Positions 52,744 to 62,470 of a stretch of 64,000 nucleotides of DNA are shown in pieces. A program made the translations under genes and the position numbers. Under the pieces are notes generated by a model. That model made no database searches and had not been told where the DNA came from. It worked only from the letters and a program-made list of their open reading frames with translations. The stretch spans positions 1 to 64,000 of the forward strand of contig CAMHOE010000010.1 in the NCBI GenBank assembly GCA_946186665.1, given 5' to 3'. The stretch comes from an uncultured Clostridia bacterium (GTDB lineage: Bacteria > Bacillota > Clostridia > Oscillospirales > Acutalibacteraceae). Positions within the stretch are counted from its first letter, which is position 1, and each line of letters begins with the position of its first letter.

Positions 52744-53550
52744 ATGAGAAAAATATCAATATTATTTGTATGCGCGGGACTTATACTCTCTCTTGCAGCC
52801 TGCTCCGGACAGGAAGGATCAGGCGATGCTGATACGTCAACCGAAAGCAGCGTAAGCGATACAGCAGTTTCTTCGGCTGATGGTAAAACTGATACTTCTG
52901 CTGCATTGTCGGAGCTTTCTATAGAGGATGCGACCTTCGATTCCGATAAGGATTACAGCGACTCTGTAGTTTCAAAGTATCTGGATGTCAGTGTGCTTAC
53001 TGACAAAACAAAGAAGGATATATTGGACAAGCTTGAGGGTGATAAGCTGACATTAGATGCTGAAGCGAAAATATCATTAGTAAAGGGTATGAGTATTGGC
53101 TTTACTGCGACAGTAGCAAAGGACGGAGAAAACACATACCGTAAGATAAGCGTTGCCTCTCAGGACAGCATAATTGTAAAAAATAAAGACGGTATTTTCA
53201 CCGTGGATGAAAAGAAGAAAACTGTCGAAGCTGTACCGGATGAAAGCGGTGATGACGGCGAAGCTGAGGATTCTGTGACCCAGCAGGTCATATCATATCT
53301 GTTGTCATCCTTTGGTTTTGACAAGCTTGAGTACAAGCAGAACGGAGCAGAAGAATATAATGGTGAAGCTCTCACTTATGAAGAATACACTTCTTCCGGT
53401 GACATCTCCATAAAGCTTTACTACAACGAAAGCACTCCCAAATATATCGTAAGCACAAAGGAAGAGCTTTCTTCAGTTATAACCATAAACACTTTTGACA
53501 GTACAGCTGACTCTTCCCTGTTTGATCTGTCTGAGTATTCTCAGATCTGA
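52744..53550 (+). CDS. Lipoprotein of unknown function
   Basis: A signal peptide with lipobox LSLAAC is followed by a Ser/Thr/Asp-rich linker (to about residue 55) and a beta-rich domain (LDAEAKISLVKGMSIGFTATVAKDG, YRKISVASQDSIIVKNKDGIFTV) reminiscent of the LolA/LppX-type half-barrel. This resemblance is weak and unproven. GGAGGATAAGG precedes the ATG. It is monocistronic. Confidence 0.8.
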   Translation: MRKISILFVCAGLILSLAACSGQEGSGDADTSTESSVSDTAVSSADGKTDTSAALSELSIEDATFDSDKDYSDSVVSKYLDVSVLTDKTKKDILDKLEGDKLTLDAEAKISLVKGMSIGFTATVAKDGENTYRKISVASQDSIIVKNKDGIFTVDEKKKTVEAVPDESGDDGEAEDSVTQQVISYLLSSFGFDKLEYKQNGAEEYNGEALTYEEYTSSGDISIKLYYNESTPKYIVSTKEELSSVITINTFDSTADSSLFDLSEYSQI

Positions 53551-53596
53551 GCTAATATCAAACACTGACAGTCTTCCCTTTTCTGACAAACAAATA

Positions 53597-53641
53597 TCAA
53601 AGAGCAGGCAAAATCAAATTGACGATTTGCCTGCTCTTTGA
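53597..53641 (+). terminator. Bidirectional terminator
   Basis: TCAAAGAGCAGGCAAA (53597-53612) pairs perfectly with TTTGCCTGCTCTTTGA (53626-53641). Confidence 0.85.
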
Positions 53642-53687
53642 TTATATTTCAGAATAGAAATTTAGTCTGATGTTCTTGTTATATAGC

Positions 53688-54602
53688 TCAGCTTCCGATA
53701 AGCACGTTTCCGTGAAAACGAAAATAATCATAAGCAAAAAATGACAGTGCCGATATTATTGCTATTGTAGTCCATATCAGGAAAGCACGGTTATATGCTC
53801 TGATATTCGGGTCGCTCTTTTTCCCAAATGAGAATACAAGTGCCGTTACAATATTTACCAAAGGGAGCAGCAGCAAAAGCTGTGTGAAAAAAGCTTTCGC
53901 TGTAGACAGCGGCTTATACTCTTTTACCGATACGCTGGATTTTCCGTCAAGTTCTTTATCATCTGTTGTGCTGAGGAGCATACGGCGTGTTTTTTCCTCT
54001 GCCTGACGTTCGAGCTGTTCGATTTGCTTACTGTCAAATACCTTTTTGAAAGGCGGCTGACACAATGCTTCAATTTCTGAAGCCGTCTTTTCCTTTTTGT
54101 ACAGCTCTTCTGCAATCTCATATATTATGCCTGAAGAGTCCGGAAGTGTATGTTTGTTGTCAGCTTTCGGCAGCTCATTGTCAAGCTTGACATACTGTGT
54201 ACCAAGCGGAAGATAAACTGTGTGTTCTCTCTCCACAGATGAAAAGGCAGCTTCTTCATTTTCGGGTTCCTTGATAGTGTCGGCTGTATTATATTGAAGC
54301 TCAGGCATGGACACGTCCCTATCCGTTTCCGGATCGTTATTTGTAACTGCATTTGCAGTGTCTGCTGCTGTATCTGAATTTACGGCAGTTTCAGGAGATA
54401 CTGTGCTTTGTTCTTTTTCCTTTTCTACAACTGTAAGTAATGCTGTGTTAGCTTCTGTACGGTTCCGTTTTCGTCCCCTCTTTTTTGTGTGTTTTTTCTG
54501 AGTTGGTTCCTCAGCAGTCTCCGGGGCAAGTGCGGACGTGCCGCAGTTCAGGCATACTGTCTGATTTTCAGGTATTTCCTTTTCGCAGCTTTTACAAAGC
54601 AT
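53688..54602 (-). CDS. Zinc-ribbon membrane protein
   Basis: This 304-residue protein starts with one zinc ribbon (CKSCEKEIPENQTVCLNCG), then a Lys/Arg-rich patch (KKHTKKRGRKRNR), a long acidic Thr/Ala/Asn-rich linker, a helical region with EIEALCQPPFKKVFDSKQI, and two C-terminal transmembrane helices. It resembles the zinc-ribbon membrane protein at 37.9 kb in plan but not in sequence. The start at 54602 lies 8 nt after GGAGG. The function is unknown. Confidence 0.78.
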   Translation of the reverse strand: MLCKSCEKEIPENQTVCLNCGTSALAPETAEEPTQKKHTKKRGRKRNRTEANTALLTVVEKEKEQSTVSPETAVNSDTAADTANAVTNNDPETDRDVSMPELQYNTADTIKEPENEEAAFSSVEREHTVYLPLGTQYVKLDNELPKADNKHTLPDSSGIIYEIAEELYKKEKTASEIEALCQPPFKKVFDSKQIEQLERQAEEKTRRMLLSTTDDKELDGKSSVSVKEYKPLSTAKAFFTQLLLLLPLVNIVTALVFSFGKKSDPNIRAYNRAFLIWTTIAIISALSFFAYDYFRFHGNVLIGS

Positions 54603-54693
54603 GTACATTTCCTCCGATTAATATAATCAGCAGAATATTATTTCATAAAAGGCGACACCCTTGTATATAGTCTGAGACGTGAGGATATAAACC

Positions 54694-55968
54694 TCAGTCA
54701 AAGCGGTTCATCACAAGACCTGTTATAAGCTTGGGATAGAAATATGTGGATTTCTGGGGCATTTTTTCTCCTGCCGCCGCAACATCGCGTATCTCAGTAA
54801 CTCTTGTGGGATTAAGAATAAAAGCACACTGTGCCTTTCCTGAGTTTACACTTTCTACAGCGTCCTCAAACTGCTTTACATACGTCAGGTTGATTTGTTT
54901 TGCCATATTCTCAGCATCAATGCCAAAGATCTTCCCCAGTATGAGAGTGTGCAGTACAGTAACATCAAGACCTTGTGTTGCAGCACTTTTTCCGGTGAGA
55001 AGCTGTGAAATGATATCAGTGTCTTTCAATACAAGAAGTGTATATCCATTTCCGCCGCAATACAGTGCAAAAGCTTTTTTGCCCTCGTCATACAGTGACT
55101 TCAGCTTGCTTTCTGCATCAGAGATGCTGTCCTGCTGTGTGATATCAAAATACTCTGCGCATCCCTCTATCAGCTTATCCATGTTGAAGTCCGGAAGGTC
55201 ACGGACTATTCTGTGTGTAGGAAGCACGACAAGTCCTGGATGCTCCATATCAACAAGCATCATCATTACATAGTTTTCACTGCCTGTACCAATGCCTGCT
55301 TCATGGCAATAATTCCTGTAGTTAAGCGCAGTTTCATAGCGGTGATGTCCGTCTGCTATGTAGAGCTTTTTGTCTGCAAAATCATCGCATACGGCTTTGA
55401 TCTCCTCAGGATCGCTGACTATCCACAAGCGGTGTGTAACTCCGTCATTATCGGTAAGTTCGTTTACTGGTTTACAGTCTGAGAGCTTATCAAGGCGGCT
55501 TGTGATATTATGCTGAGGATCCATATAAAGAGAATATATCTGGCTGAAATTGCAGTTTGTTGCCTTCATCAGATTAAAGCGGTCCTCTTTTGCTTTGGAG
55601 AGAGTTTCTTCATGTGGAAGAACTATTCCCTTAGAAAACTCCTCTATCTTCACCCTGAGTATGCAGCCCTTGAACTTTGCGTGTATGCCGTTGACGTCAA
55701 ACTCCTCTTCATAGATATACAGAGAGTCTTTATCGTCCTGTTTCAGGATACCGTCTGCAAGCCACTTATCAAGGATATTGCCGGCTTCATTGTAAGGGTC
55801 GCTGCCCTTTGGAAGTTCCAGCCTGATAATGTTGCTGCTGTTTTTTTCGATATAGCCTTTTCTCTGCTCATCGCTTATGATATCGTACGGCGGACAAACA
55901 AGCTCTGATATATCACCTGCTTTTTCTGTATTGAATCTTAATGCTTTGAAGGGTCTAACCTCTGCCAT
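54694..55968 (-). CDS. DUF1015 family protein
   Basis: This 424-residue soluble protein matches DUF1015 from end to end: it starts VRPFKALRFN, has the LVCPPYDIISDEQR segment, a conserved VLPHEETLSKAKEDR motif, the IADGHHRYETALNYR motif typical of the family, and FILNPTRVTEI near the end. A small-molecule kinase-like fold has been discussed for relatives, but no activity is assumed here. GGAGAAG precedes the ATG. Confidence 0.92.
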   Translation of the reverse strand: MAEVRPFKALRFNTEKAGDISELVCPPYDIISDEQRKGYIEKNSSNIIRLELPKGSDPYNEAGNILDKWLADGILKQDDKDSLYIYEEEFDVNGIHAKFKGCILRVKIEEFSKGIVLPHEETLSKAKEDRFNLMKATNCNFSQIYSLYMDPQHNITSRLDKLSDCKPVNELTDNDGVTHRLWIVSDPEEIKAVCDDFADKKLYIADGHHRYETALNYRNYCHEAGIGTGSENYVMMMLVDMEHPGLVVLPTHRIVRDLPDFNMDKLIEGCAEYFDITQQDSISDAESKLKSLYDEGKKAFALYCGGNGYTLLVLKDTDIISQLLTGKSAATQGLDVTVLHTLILGKIFGIDAENMAKQINLTYVKQFEDAVESVNSGKAQCAFILNPTRVTEIRDVAAAGEKMPQKSTYFYPKLITGLVMNRFD

Positions 55969-56112
55969 TTTTCACTTCTCCTTATAAATAATATAATAGT
56001 TTATTATATTTTAACCGCAAAAAGGGTATCGTGTCAATGGCTTATACATATATTCTGCTGTAATAATAATATATCATGAAGCTTATAAAAAACGTATCAT
56101 AAAATGTAGTAT

Positions 56113-56149
56113 AAAAAACTCTGCCTTACGGGATTTCCGTAAAGCAGAG
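56113..56149 (-). terminator. Terminator of the TSCPD gene
   Basis: A 13-bp stem (56119-56131 with 56137-56149, one mismatch) is followed by TTTTTT on the minus strand. Confidence 0.85.
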
Positions 56150-56163
56150 CCAGATAAAAAATG

Positions 56164-56412
56164 TTATTTTGCAAGTGCAGCTTCAAGAGCTTTTGCAAGC
56201 TGATCGGGACATGAAGTGCCTCTGAAACCGCACTGGATATTTTTGCAGCGTTTAATGACTTCATCAGCGGACATTCCCTCAACAAGTGCAGCAACACCCT
56301 GTGTATTGCCCATACATCCGCCATTGAATTTTACATTCTTTACAATACCGTTATCAAGTTCAAATTCAATAGATGATGAGCAGGTATTTTTTGTTTTATA
56401 GACATTTTTCAT
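56164..56412 (-). CDS. TSCPD domain protein
   Basis: This 82-residue protein (VYKTKNTCSSSIEFELDNGI ... VKFNGGCMGNTQGVAALVEGM ... CGFRGTSCPDQLAKAL) carries the TSCPD motif near its C-terminus, with cysteines suited to metal binding. The same domain ends some ribonucleotide reductases, and stand-alone copies are common in Clostridia. AAGGAGTTG before ATG 56412 sets the start. It follows the rpsR terminator. Confidence 0.92.
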   Translation of the reverse strand: MKNVYKTKNTCSSSIEFELDNGIVKNVKFNGGCMGNTQGVAALVEGMSADEVIKRCKNIQCGFRGTSCPDQLAKALEAALAK

Positions 56413-56427
56413 CGAAATCAACTCCTT

Positions 56428-56460
56428 GAAAAAATGACCGATGTCATACAACATCGGTCA
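56428..56460 (-). terminator. Terminator of rpsF-ssb-rpsR
   Basis: TGACCGATGT (56435-56444) pairs with ACATCGGTCA (56451-56460), with TTTTTT following on the minus strand. It ends a few nt before the TSCPD ribosome site. Confidence 0.85.
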
Positions 56461-56468
56461 CAAATACA

Positions 56469-56720
56469 TCAATCACTTGTATAAGGCATAAGTGCAAGAT
56501 ATCTTGAACGCTTGATAGCAACGGTAAGCTCTCTCTGATGACGAGCGCAGGTACCTGTTACTCTGCGGGGAAGAATCTTTGCTCTTTCCGATACAAAACG
56601 ACGAAGTCTTGAAATATCCTTATAGTCGATCATGTCAACCTTATCTACGCAGAATGCGCAAACCTTTTTACGGCCCTTACGTCCGCCTCTGCGATTATCT
56701 CTCTCAGGTCTTTCTGCCAT
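56469..56720 (-). CDS. rpsR: 30S ribosomal protein S18
   Basis: S18 pairs with S6 in the 30S platform. The 83-residue protein has [39 protein letters not shown] and [19 protein letters not shown]. The CxxC and later Cys suggest the zinc-binding form. It is the last gene of rpsF-ssb-rpsR. Confidence 0.97.
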   Translation of the reverse strand: MAERPERDNRRGGRKGRKKVCAFCVDKVDMIDYKDISRLRRFVSERAKILPRRVTGTCARHQRELTVAIKRSRYLALMPYTSD

Positions 56721-56744
56721 TTTGGGTTCCTCCTTTTACTTATT

Positions 56745-57215
56745 TTAGAAAGGCAGATCGTCATCATCAGGTACGACCATGAAATCCCCTGTATCACCGT
56801 TTGAATAAGACGGTGCTGCCGGTGCAGTCTCCTGACGTGAGTTCTGCTGGTAGCTGTTCTGGTAGCCTGTGTTGTAATCTCCGCCGCCTGATGAGCTTCG
56901 TTTGGATTCACAAAACTCCACATTATTTGCAACTACTTCAAAAGTATAACGCTTATTGCCGTCCTGTCCGACAAATGATCCTGTACGGATCTCACCGATA
57001 ATAGCAATACGCTGTCCTTTTGTAAAGTATTTGCAAACAAACTCAGCTGTCTGACGCCATGCTACGATCGTAATAAAATCCGCCTGACGTTCTTCGCCTT
57101 GTTTTACAAAGCTGCGGTCAACTGCGATATTAAATCTTACATTCGCAATTCCAGACTGAGTGTGTTTAAGCTCAGGGTCAGCGGTAAGTCTGCCGATCAA
57201 AGATACATTATTCAT
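56745..57215 (-). CDS. ssb: Single-stranded DNA-binding protein
   Basis: This 156-residue OB-fold protein (NNVSLIGRLTADPELKHTQS, FNIAVDRSF, DFITIVAWRQTAEFVCKYFTKGQ) has a Gln/Tyr-rich linker and the acidic C-terminal tip DDDDLPF, which recruits partner proteins. It lies between rpsF and rpsR, the standard Firmicute arrangement. Confidence 0.97.
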   Translation of the reverse strand: MNNVSLIGRLTADPELKHTQSGIANVRFNIAVDRSFVKQGEERQADFITIVAWRQTAEFVCKYFTKGQRIAIIGEIRTGSFVGQDGNKRYTFEVVANNVEFCESKRSSSGGGDYNTGYQNSYQQNSRQETAPAAPSYSNGDTGDFMVVPDDDDLPF

Positions 57216-57230
57216 AACAATACCTCCTGA

Positions 57231-57524
57231 TCAAGCTTCCTTCTTGATGATCATTGAGCGCAGTACGCTGTCATTGATCTTTGCTCTTCTGTCGAGCTCA
57301 GCAGGGAAACCAGCTTCAGACTTGAAGTTGAAAAGCACATAGTAAGCATCGGCTTCTTTTCTGATGGGATATGCAAGTCTTCTCTTGCCCCACTCGTCAA
57401 CGCTTTCCATGGTAGCATGCTTCTCAATCAGGTCGCTGAACTTCTTTACAGTCTCAGCTACAGCCTCTTCGCCGTTCTTAAGAGAAACCACGATAACTGC
57501 TTCATAAGAATTGATAACTGCCAT
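57231..57524 (-). CDS. rpsF: 30S ribosomal protein S6
   Basis: This 97-residue protein has NSYEAVIVVSLKNGEE, WGKRRLAYPIRKEADAYYVLFNF and the C-terminal INDSVLRSMIIKKE. GGAAGGAGG before ATG 57524 decides the start over an upstream frame. The short leader (57525-57600) can form a hairpin with ACCCT/AGGGT arms near the ribosome site; S6:S18 leader control is known in the family, but I cannot confirm the motif here. Confidence 0.96.
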   Translation of the reverse strand: MAVINSYEAVIVVSLKNGEEAVAETVKKFSDLIEKHATMESVDEWGKRRLAYPIRKEADAYYVLFNFKSEAGFPAELDRRAKINDSVLRSMIIKKEA

Positions 57525-57605
57525 TGTAATTAACCTCCTTCCGGACTTTGACCCTCTGTCAAGCAAAGGGTAAGGATAGATGTGCATATCTGCACAACAT
57601 ATTGA

Positions 57606-57634
57606 ATTATATCATCATTCCGCTTTTTTGTCAA
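57606..57634 (-). promoter_or_regulatory. Promoter of rpsF-ssb-rpsR
   Basis: On the minus strand TTGACA (57634-57629), a 17-nt spacer and TATAAT (57611-57606). The rest of 57640-57780 is AT-rich without a gene. Confidence 0.9.
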
Positions 57635-57772
57635 GCTAGAATTTTTTAGAATAGATAGCAAATCAAGATTTCAACGAAAATTCTGACTGGATTTTTAAAT
57701 TATTTTTTATGAGACTCTCCCCTATCTTCCTTTCCTAAAAGACAAAAATGTTGACATCTATACGTAAATGCT

Positions 57773-57818
57773 GTAAAAACAAACAGGTGCATCGACCTTT
57801 ATCAGGACAATGCACCTG
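57773..57818 (-). terminator. Terminator of hydCBA
   Basis: CAGGTGCAT (57784-57792) pairs with ATGCACCTG (57810-57818). TTTGTTTTT follows on the minus strand. Confidence 0.8.
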
Positions 57819-57890
57819 CAAATTTTATTTATGCTTTCAAATCATCTGCTATATAACCCAAAATGTATCTGAGTTAATTTTAGGATGTTC

Positions 57891-59639
57891 TTATTTGTAG
57901 TACTTATCTCTTGCTGTGTAAGAGGTGTGGAGATAATGGTGAGCTTTCTCTTTGCCGGGAGCCTCGAAGAACTCATCATAAATCATCTTGATAACAGGGC
58001 TGTCGTCACAAACTCTGAACTCAGCGTTCTTGTCGTAGTCGTAGAGAGCCTTTGAACGCAGTGCCTTGTAATCAACATAGTTGCTTACACTGTCGCTTCT
58101 TGTGGGCTGACCGCCGCCGTTTATGCAGCCGCCGGGACAAGCCATAACTTCTATCATCTGATAGTCAGCCTCGCCGCTCTTTACCTTCTCAACAAGCTTT
58201 CTTGCATTGCCAAGACCGGATGTTACAGCAACCTTTACAGTAACGCCTGCAACCTCATATGTTGCAACTCTTACTTCCTCAGGTCCACGAACCTCTTCAA
58301 AGTCTACCTTCTTGAAGTCGCCGTCAAGTATACGTGCAGCTGTTCTGAGTGCAGCCTCAAGTACGCCGCCTGTTGCGCCGAATATCGCGCCGCCGCCTGT
58401 TGCCTTATTGAAGGGAGCGTCAAAATCTTCCTCAGGAAGATTTGTAAAGTCGATACCTGCACGCTTGATCATTCTTGCAAGCTCTCTTGTGGTGAGTGCA
58501 ACATCAACATCATCATAGTTCTCGTCAGAACGGAGCTGAGGTCTTGTAGCCTCGAACTTCTTTGCTGTACAGGGAATTACGCTGACAACGAAAACATCCT
58601 TAGGATCAATGTTGTTCTTCTGGCAGTAATAACCCTTAAGAACAGCACCGAACATAGCCTGAGGTGACTTGCAGGTTGAAAGATGAGGAAGCATCTCAGG
58701 ATAATAATGCTCAACAAACTTTACCCAGCCGGGGCAGCATGATGTAAACATCGGAAGTGTGCCGCCGTTCTTTATTCTTTCTACCAGCTCATTTGCTTCT
58801 TCGATGATAGTAAGGTCAGCTGTAAAGTCCATGTTGAAAGCGCTTACGTTCTCGCCGAGACGTTTGATAGCAGCAGCCATTTTACCTTCTACATTGGTGC
58901 CTATAGGCATATCGAAAGCTTCACCAAGTGTTGCCTTGATGGAAGGAGCTGTAAAGAAGAGTACCTTCTTTGTGGGGTCTGCAATAGCGTCCCATACCTT
59001 GTCCTCCTGAGGCTTCTCTGTAAGAGCGCCTACAGGACAGCTTACTACGCACTGACCGCAGCCAACGCAGGGAGCGTTATCAAGGCTCTTATCGAATGCA
59101 CTGCCAACGTGAGCATCAAAGCCTCGTCTGATAGCACCGATAACCGAGATGGACTGTACGTTCTTACAAGCAGCAACACAACGCATACAGTTGATACACT
59201 TGTTGTTGTCACGAACAATATATGGTGAAAGATCGTCTATCTCGTAGATAGGCTCTTCACTCTGGAATCTGTCCTCATCAACGCCATACTCAAGAGCGAG
59301 CTTCTGAAGCTCACAGTTGTTGTTTCTGAGACAGGAAAGGCACTTTTTCTTATGGTTAGAAAGCAGAAGCTCGATGGTAGTCTTTCTGGACTTTATTACA
59401 GCAGGAGTGTTTGTGAAAACCTCCAGACCCTCCTCTGCCGGATAAACGCAGGCAGCGAGCAAACCTCTGCGGTTCTTTGCTTCTACCATACAGACACGAC
59501 AGGCACCTATACAGTTGATATCTTTAAGGTAGCAGAGTGTAGGGATCTCTATATTAGCCTGCTTTGCAGCCTGTAAAATTGTATATCCCTGAGGAACCTC
59601 TACAGGAATATTATTTATCTTAAGATGTACTGTTTCCAT
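57891..59639 (-). CDS. hydA: [FeFe]-hydrogenase catalytic subunit HydA
   Basis: This is the catalytic subunit of a trimeric, probably electron-bifurcating hydrogenase that makes H2 from NADH and reduced ferredoxin. The 582-residue protein has an N-terminal [2Fe-2S] domain (IPTLCYLKDINCIGACRVC), a His-Cys cluster region, two [4Fe-4S] clusters (CINCMRCVAACKNV, CVGCGQCVVSCPVG), and the H-cluster motifs TSCCPGWVKF (L1), IPCTAKKFE (L2) and MACPGGCINGGGQP (L3). L2 has Ile in place of the usual Met. It follows hydB by 16 nt. Confidence 0.95.
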   Translation of the reverse strand: METVHLKINNIPVEVPQGYTILQAAKQANIEIPTLCYLKDINCIGACRVCMVEAKNRRGLLAACVYPAEEGLEVFTNTPAVIKSRKTTIELLLSNHKKKCLSCLRNNNCELQKLALEYGVDEDRFQSEEPIYEIDDLSPYIVRDNNKCINCMRCVAACKNVQSISVIGAIRRGFDAHVGSAFDKSLDNAPCVGCGQCVVSCPVGALTEKPQEDKVWDAIADPTKKVLFFTAPSIKATLGEAFDMPIGTNVEGKMAAAIKRLGENVSAFNMDFTADLTIIEEANELVERIKNGGTLPMFTSCCPGWVKFVEHYYPEMLPHLSTCKSPQAMFGAVLKGYYCQKNNIDPKDVFVVSVIPCTAKKFEATRPQLRSDENYDDVDVALTTRELARMIKRAGIDFTNLPEEDFDAPFNKATGGGAIFGATGGVLEAALRTAARILDGDFKKVDFEEVRGPEEVRVATYEVAGVTVKVAVTSGLGNARKLVEKVKSGEADYQMIEVMACPGGCINGGGQPTRSDSVSNYVDYKALRSKALYDYDKNAEFRVCDDSPVIKMIYDEFFEAPGKEKAHHYLHTSYTARDKYYK

Positions 59640-59655
59640 TTATATATTCCCCTCC

Positions 59656-61548
59656 TTATACTGTACGGATAGCACCGAACTTACAGTTGCTCATGCAGAC
59701 ACCGCACTTGATGCACTTATCGGTATCGATAACATGAGGCTCTCTGACTTTACCGGTGATAGCATTAGCAGGACAATTTCTTGCGCAGAGAGTGCAGCCC
59801 TTACATTTGTCGGCAATAATCTCATACTTGATGAGTGACTTACAAACACCGGCAGCGCAGGTCTTGTTGTAGATGTGATCAACATATTCCTGTCTGAAGA
59901 ACTTCATCGTAGAGAGTATCGGGTTAGGAGCAGTCTGTCCAAGTGCGCAAAGTGATGACTTCTGCATATGCTGAGCCAGTTCCTCGATCTTCTCCAGATC
60001 CTCAGGCTCACCCTTGCCCTGTGTTATCTTATCAAGATACTGAAGCAGACGTCTTGTACCTACACGGCACGGAGTACATTTACCGCAGCTCTCGTCAACT
60101 GTAAACTCAAGATAGAACTTAGCGATATCTACCATACATGAATCCTCGTCAAGTATTATCATACCGCCGGAGCCCATCATGGAGCCGATTGCAAGAAGGC
60201 TGTCATAATCTATAGGAGTATCAATATGCTCTGCAGGGATACATCCGCCGGAAGGACCGCCTGTCTGAGCTGCCTTGAACTTTTTGCCGTTGGGGATGCC
60301 GCCGCCGATTTCTTCGATGATCTCACGGAGTGTTGTGCCCATCGGAATCTCAACAAGGCCGACGTTTGTGATCTTACCGCCGAGAGCAAATACCTTTGTG
60401 CCCTTGCTTGTTTCTGTACCCATAGATGAGTACCACTTGCTTCCCTTGAGAATGATCTGTGCGATATTAGCATAAGTCTCAACGTTGTTAAGAACTGTAG
60501 GCTTGCCGAAAAGACCCTTAACAGCAGGGAACGGCGGACGGGGACGAGGCTCACCTCTGTTGCCCTCGATGGAAGTCATAAGCGCTGTTTCCTCACCGCA
60601 TACGAATGCACCTGCACCAAGTCTTATCTCTATATCAAAGTTAAAGCCTGTACCAAGAATATTCTCACCGAGGAAGCCCTTCTCTCTTGCCTGTTCAAGA
60701 GCGATGCTGAGTCTGTTTACAGCAATAGGATACTCGGCTCTTACGTATACAAAGCCTCTCTGTGCGCCGATAGCATAGCCTGCAATAGCCATTGCTTCGA
60801 TAATGCACTGCGGGTCACCTTCCAGTATGGAACGATCCATGAATGCGCCCGGGTCGCCTTCGTCTGCGTTACAGCAAACGTATTTGATATCGCCCTTTGA
60901 AGCCTTTGCGAACATCCACTTTCTGCCGGTGGGGAATCCGCCGCCGCCGCGGCCTCTCAGACCTGAATCAAGAACCTCCTGAATGACCTCATCAGGAGTC
61001 ATTGTTGTAAGAGCCTTGGCAAGAGCCTGATATCCGTCTGTTGCGATATATTCGTTGATATCCTCAGGATCTATAACACCGCAGTTACGCAGAGCGATTC
61101 TGAGCTGCTTTTTATAAAAGTTTGTTTCTGAAAGAGAAATGATAGTGCCGTCATCCTTTACTGTCTCCTTATAGAGCAGTTCCTTAACGACATTACCCTC
61201 TTTAAGGTGTTCCTTAACGATACGCTTTACACCCTCCGGAGTAGCCTGAGAGTAGAAAGAGCCTTCGGGATAAACTATCATGATCGGACCGAGAGAGCAG
61301 AGACCGAAGCAGCCTGTGCGTACAACGTGTATCTCATTTTCGATCCCGTTTTCTTTAAGAGCTTCATCAAGAGCTGCAAGAACCTTTTTACTGCCTGAAG
61401 ATGTACAGCCTGTACCGCCGCATACAAGAACCTGCTTGCGGTAGCCTGTATTGGCAGCGAGCTTCTCGCCCTCTTCCTTAACTACCTTACGAACCATAAC
61501 GAGTTCTTCATATTCTTTTTTGATGTTATTGAGTTCTTCCAGAGTCAT
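59656..61548 (-). CDS. hydB: NuoF-like hydrogenase subunit HydB
   Basis: This FMN/NADH-binding subunit passes electrons between NADH, ferredoxin and HydA. The 630-residue protein has an N-terminal thioredoxin-like [2Fe-2S] domain (VCGGTGCTSSG ... VRTGCFGLCSLGP), the NuoF core with GLRGRGGGGFPTGRKW and the FMN region CNADEGDPGAFMDR, an SLBB segment, the N3 cluster motif ESCGKCTPCRVG, and two C-terminal [4Fe-4S] clusters (CKGCTLCARNCP, CIKCGVCMSNC). Its first codon overlaps the hydC stop. Confidence 0.95.
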   Translation of the reverse strand: MTLEELNNIKKEYEELVMVRKVVKEEGEKLAANTGYRKQVLVCGGTGCTSSGSKKVLAALDEALKENGIENEIHVVRTGCFGLCSLGPIMIVYPEGSFYSQATPEGVKRIVKEHLKEGNVVKELLYKETVKDDGTIISLSETNFYKKQLRIALRNCGVIDPEDINEYIATDGYQALAKALTTMTPDEVIQEVLDSGLRGRGGGGFPTGRKWMFAKASKGDIKYVCCNADEGDPGAFMDRSILEGDPQCIIEAMAIAGYAIGAQRGFVYVRAEYPIAVNRLSIALEQAREKGFLGENILGTGFNFDIEIRLGAGAFVCGEETALMTSIEGNRGEPRPRPPFPAVKGLFGKPTVLNNVETYANIAQIILKGSKWYSSMGTETSKGTKVFALGGKITNVGLVEIPMGTTLREIIEEIGGGIPNGKKFKAAQTGGPSGGCIPAEHIDTPIDYDSLLAIGSMMGSGGMIILDEDSCMVDIAKFYLEFTVDESCGKCTPCRVGTRRLLQYLDKITQGKGEPEDLEKIEELAQHMQKSSLCALGQTAPNPILSTMKFFRQEYVDHIYNKTCAAGVCKSLIKYEIIADKCKGCTLCARNCPANAITGKVREPHVIDTDKCIKCGVCMSNCKFGAIRTV

Positions 61549-62060
61549 TAGTTACTTCCCCCTTCTTCTGCAATATATTTATCGAGAATTTTATCAACCT
61601 CTGCCGGGGTCAGCTTACCGTAAACTTCCTCGTCGATCATCATGACCGGAGCAAGACCGCAGGCGCCCACACAGCGACAGGAGTCAATAGAGAAAAGTCC
61701 GTCTGAGGTACACTCGCCGCTCTTGATACCGAGCTTCTTCTCGACCTCTGCAAGAACCTTATCAGCACCCTTAACATAACAAGCGGTGCCAAGACAGACG
61801 CTTATCTTGTGTTTACCCTTTGGTGTAAGGCTGAAACGTGAGTAGAACGTAGCAACACCATAGACCTCGCTGAGCGAAACATTAAGACCATCGGCAACCT
61901 TCTGCTGGACCTCTATGGGAAGATAACCGTAGATCTCCTGAGCCTCATGAAGTACAGGCAATAAAGCACCCGGTAAGTCCTTGTTTTGTTCGATAACTTC
62001 AAGAAGCTTTTTCTCCTGCTCTGGAGTGCCCTTGAATTCCGGAAGGGATTTATCTGCCAT
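61548..62060 (-). CDS. hydC: NuoE-like hydrogenase subunit HydC
   Basis: This 170-residue thioredoxin-like [2Fe-2S] subunit of the 24-kDa NuoE type has GALLPVLHEAQEIYGYLP, the VYGVATFYSRF motif, and cluster ligands in CLGTACYVKGA and CRCVGACGLAPV. It is first in hydC-hydB-hydA. TTTGGAGG stands before the ATG. The upstream 62061-62420 is AT-rich; no clear operator was found. Confidence 0.95.
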   Translation of the reverse strand: MADKSLPEFKGTPEQEKKLLEVIEQNKDLPGALLPVLHEAQEIYGYLPIEVQQKVADGLNVSLSEVYGVATFYSRFSLTPKGKHKISVCLGTACYVKGADKVLAEVEKKLGIKSGECTSDGLFSIDSCRCVGACGLAPVMMIDEEVYGKLTPAEVDKILDKYIAEEGGSN

Positions 62061-62414
62061 TAATATTCCTCCAAACTTTTATAAAATTTCTTTTGGAGTA
62101 CACATACGCTATACCCCAAATATACATATATTATATTATATAATTTATCAAATTTCAAGATTAATTATCAGATTTCTATTTATTTTAAACTATTTTTACA
62201 TTATTTTTTCTTATCAGGAATTTTAAAGCCGTTTTTTGTCTTATATTTTGTATACTTGCTGAAATAACTGATAATTATTATTATTTTATAGAGCGATATT
62301 GTGATATTTATTGAAACTTTATCAACTATTTACAGCAGTTTTCACAATTGTATCCGGGCGTTTTAAACGACAGAATACTGCATGACGATATCAAATTATA
62401 GAAATAGTCATTGC

Positions 62415-62441
62415 ACAAAAAAAGACACCCATGCAGGTGTC
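62415..62441 (-). terminator. Second terminator after tRNA-Gly
   Basis: GACACC (62424-62429) pairs with GGTGTC (62436-62441), with seven T following on the minus strand. Confidence 0.75.
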
Positions 62442-62470
62442 ATTATAAAAATGATTGCTATGATTAAAAT

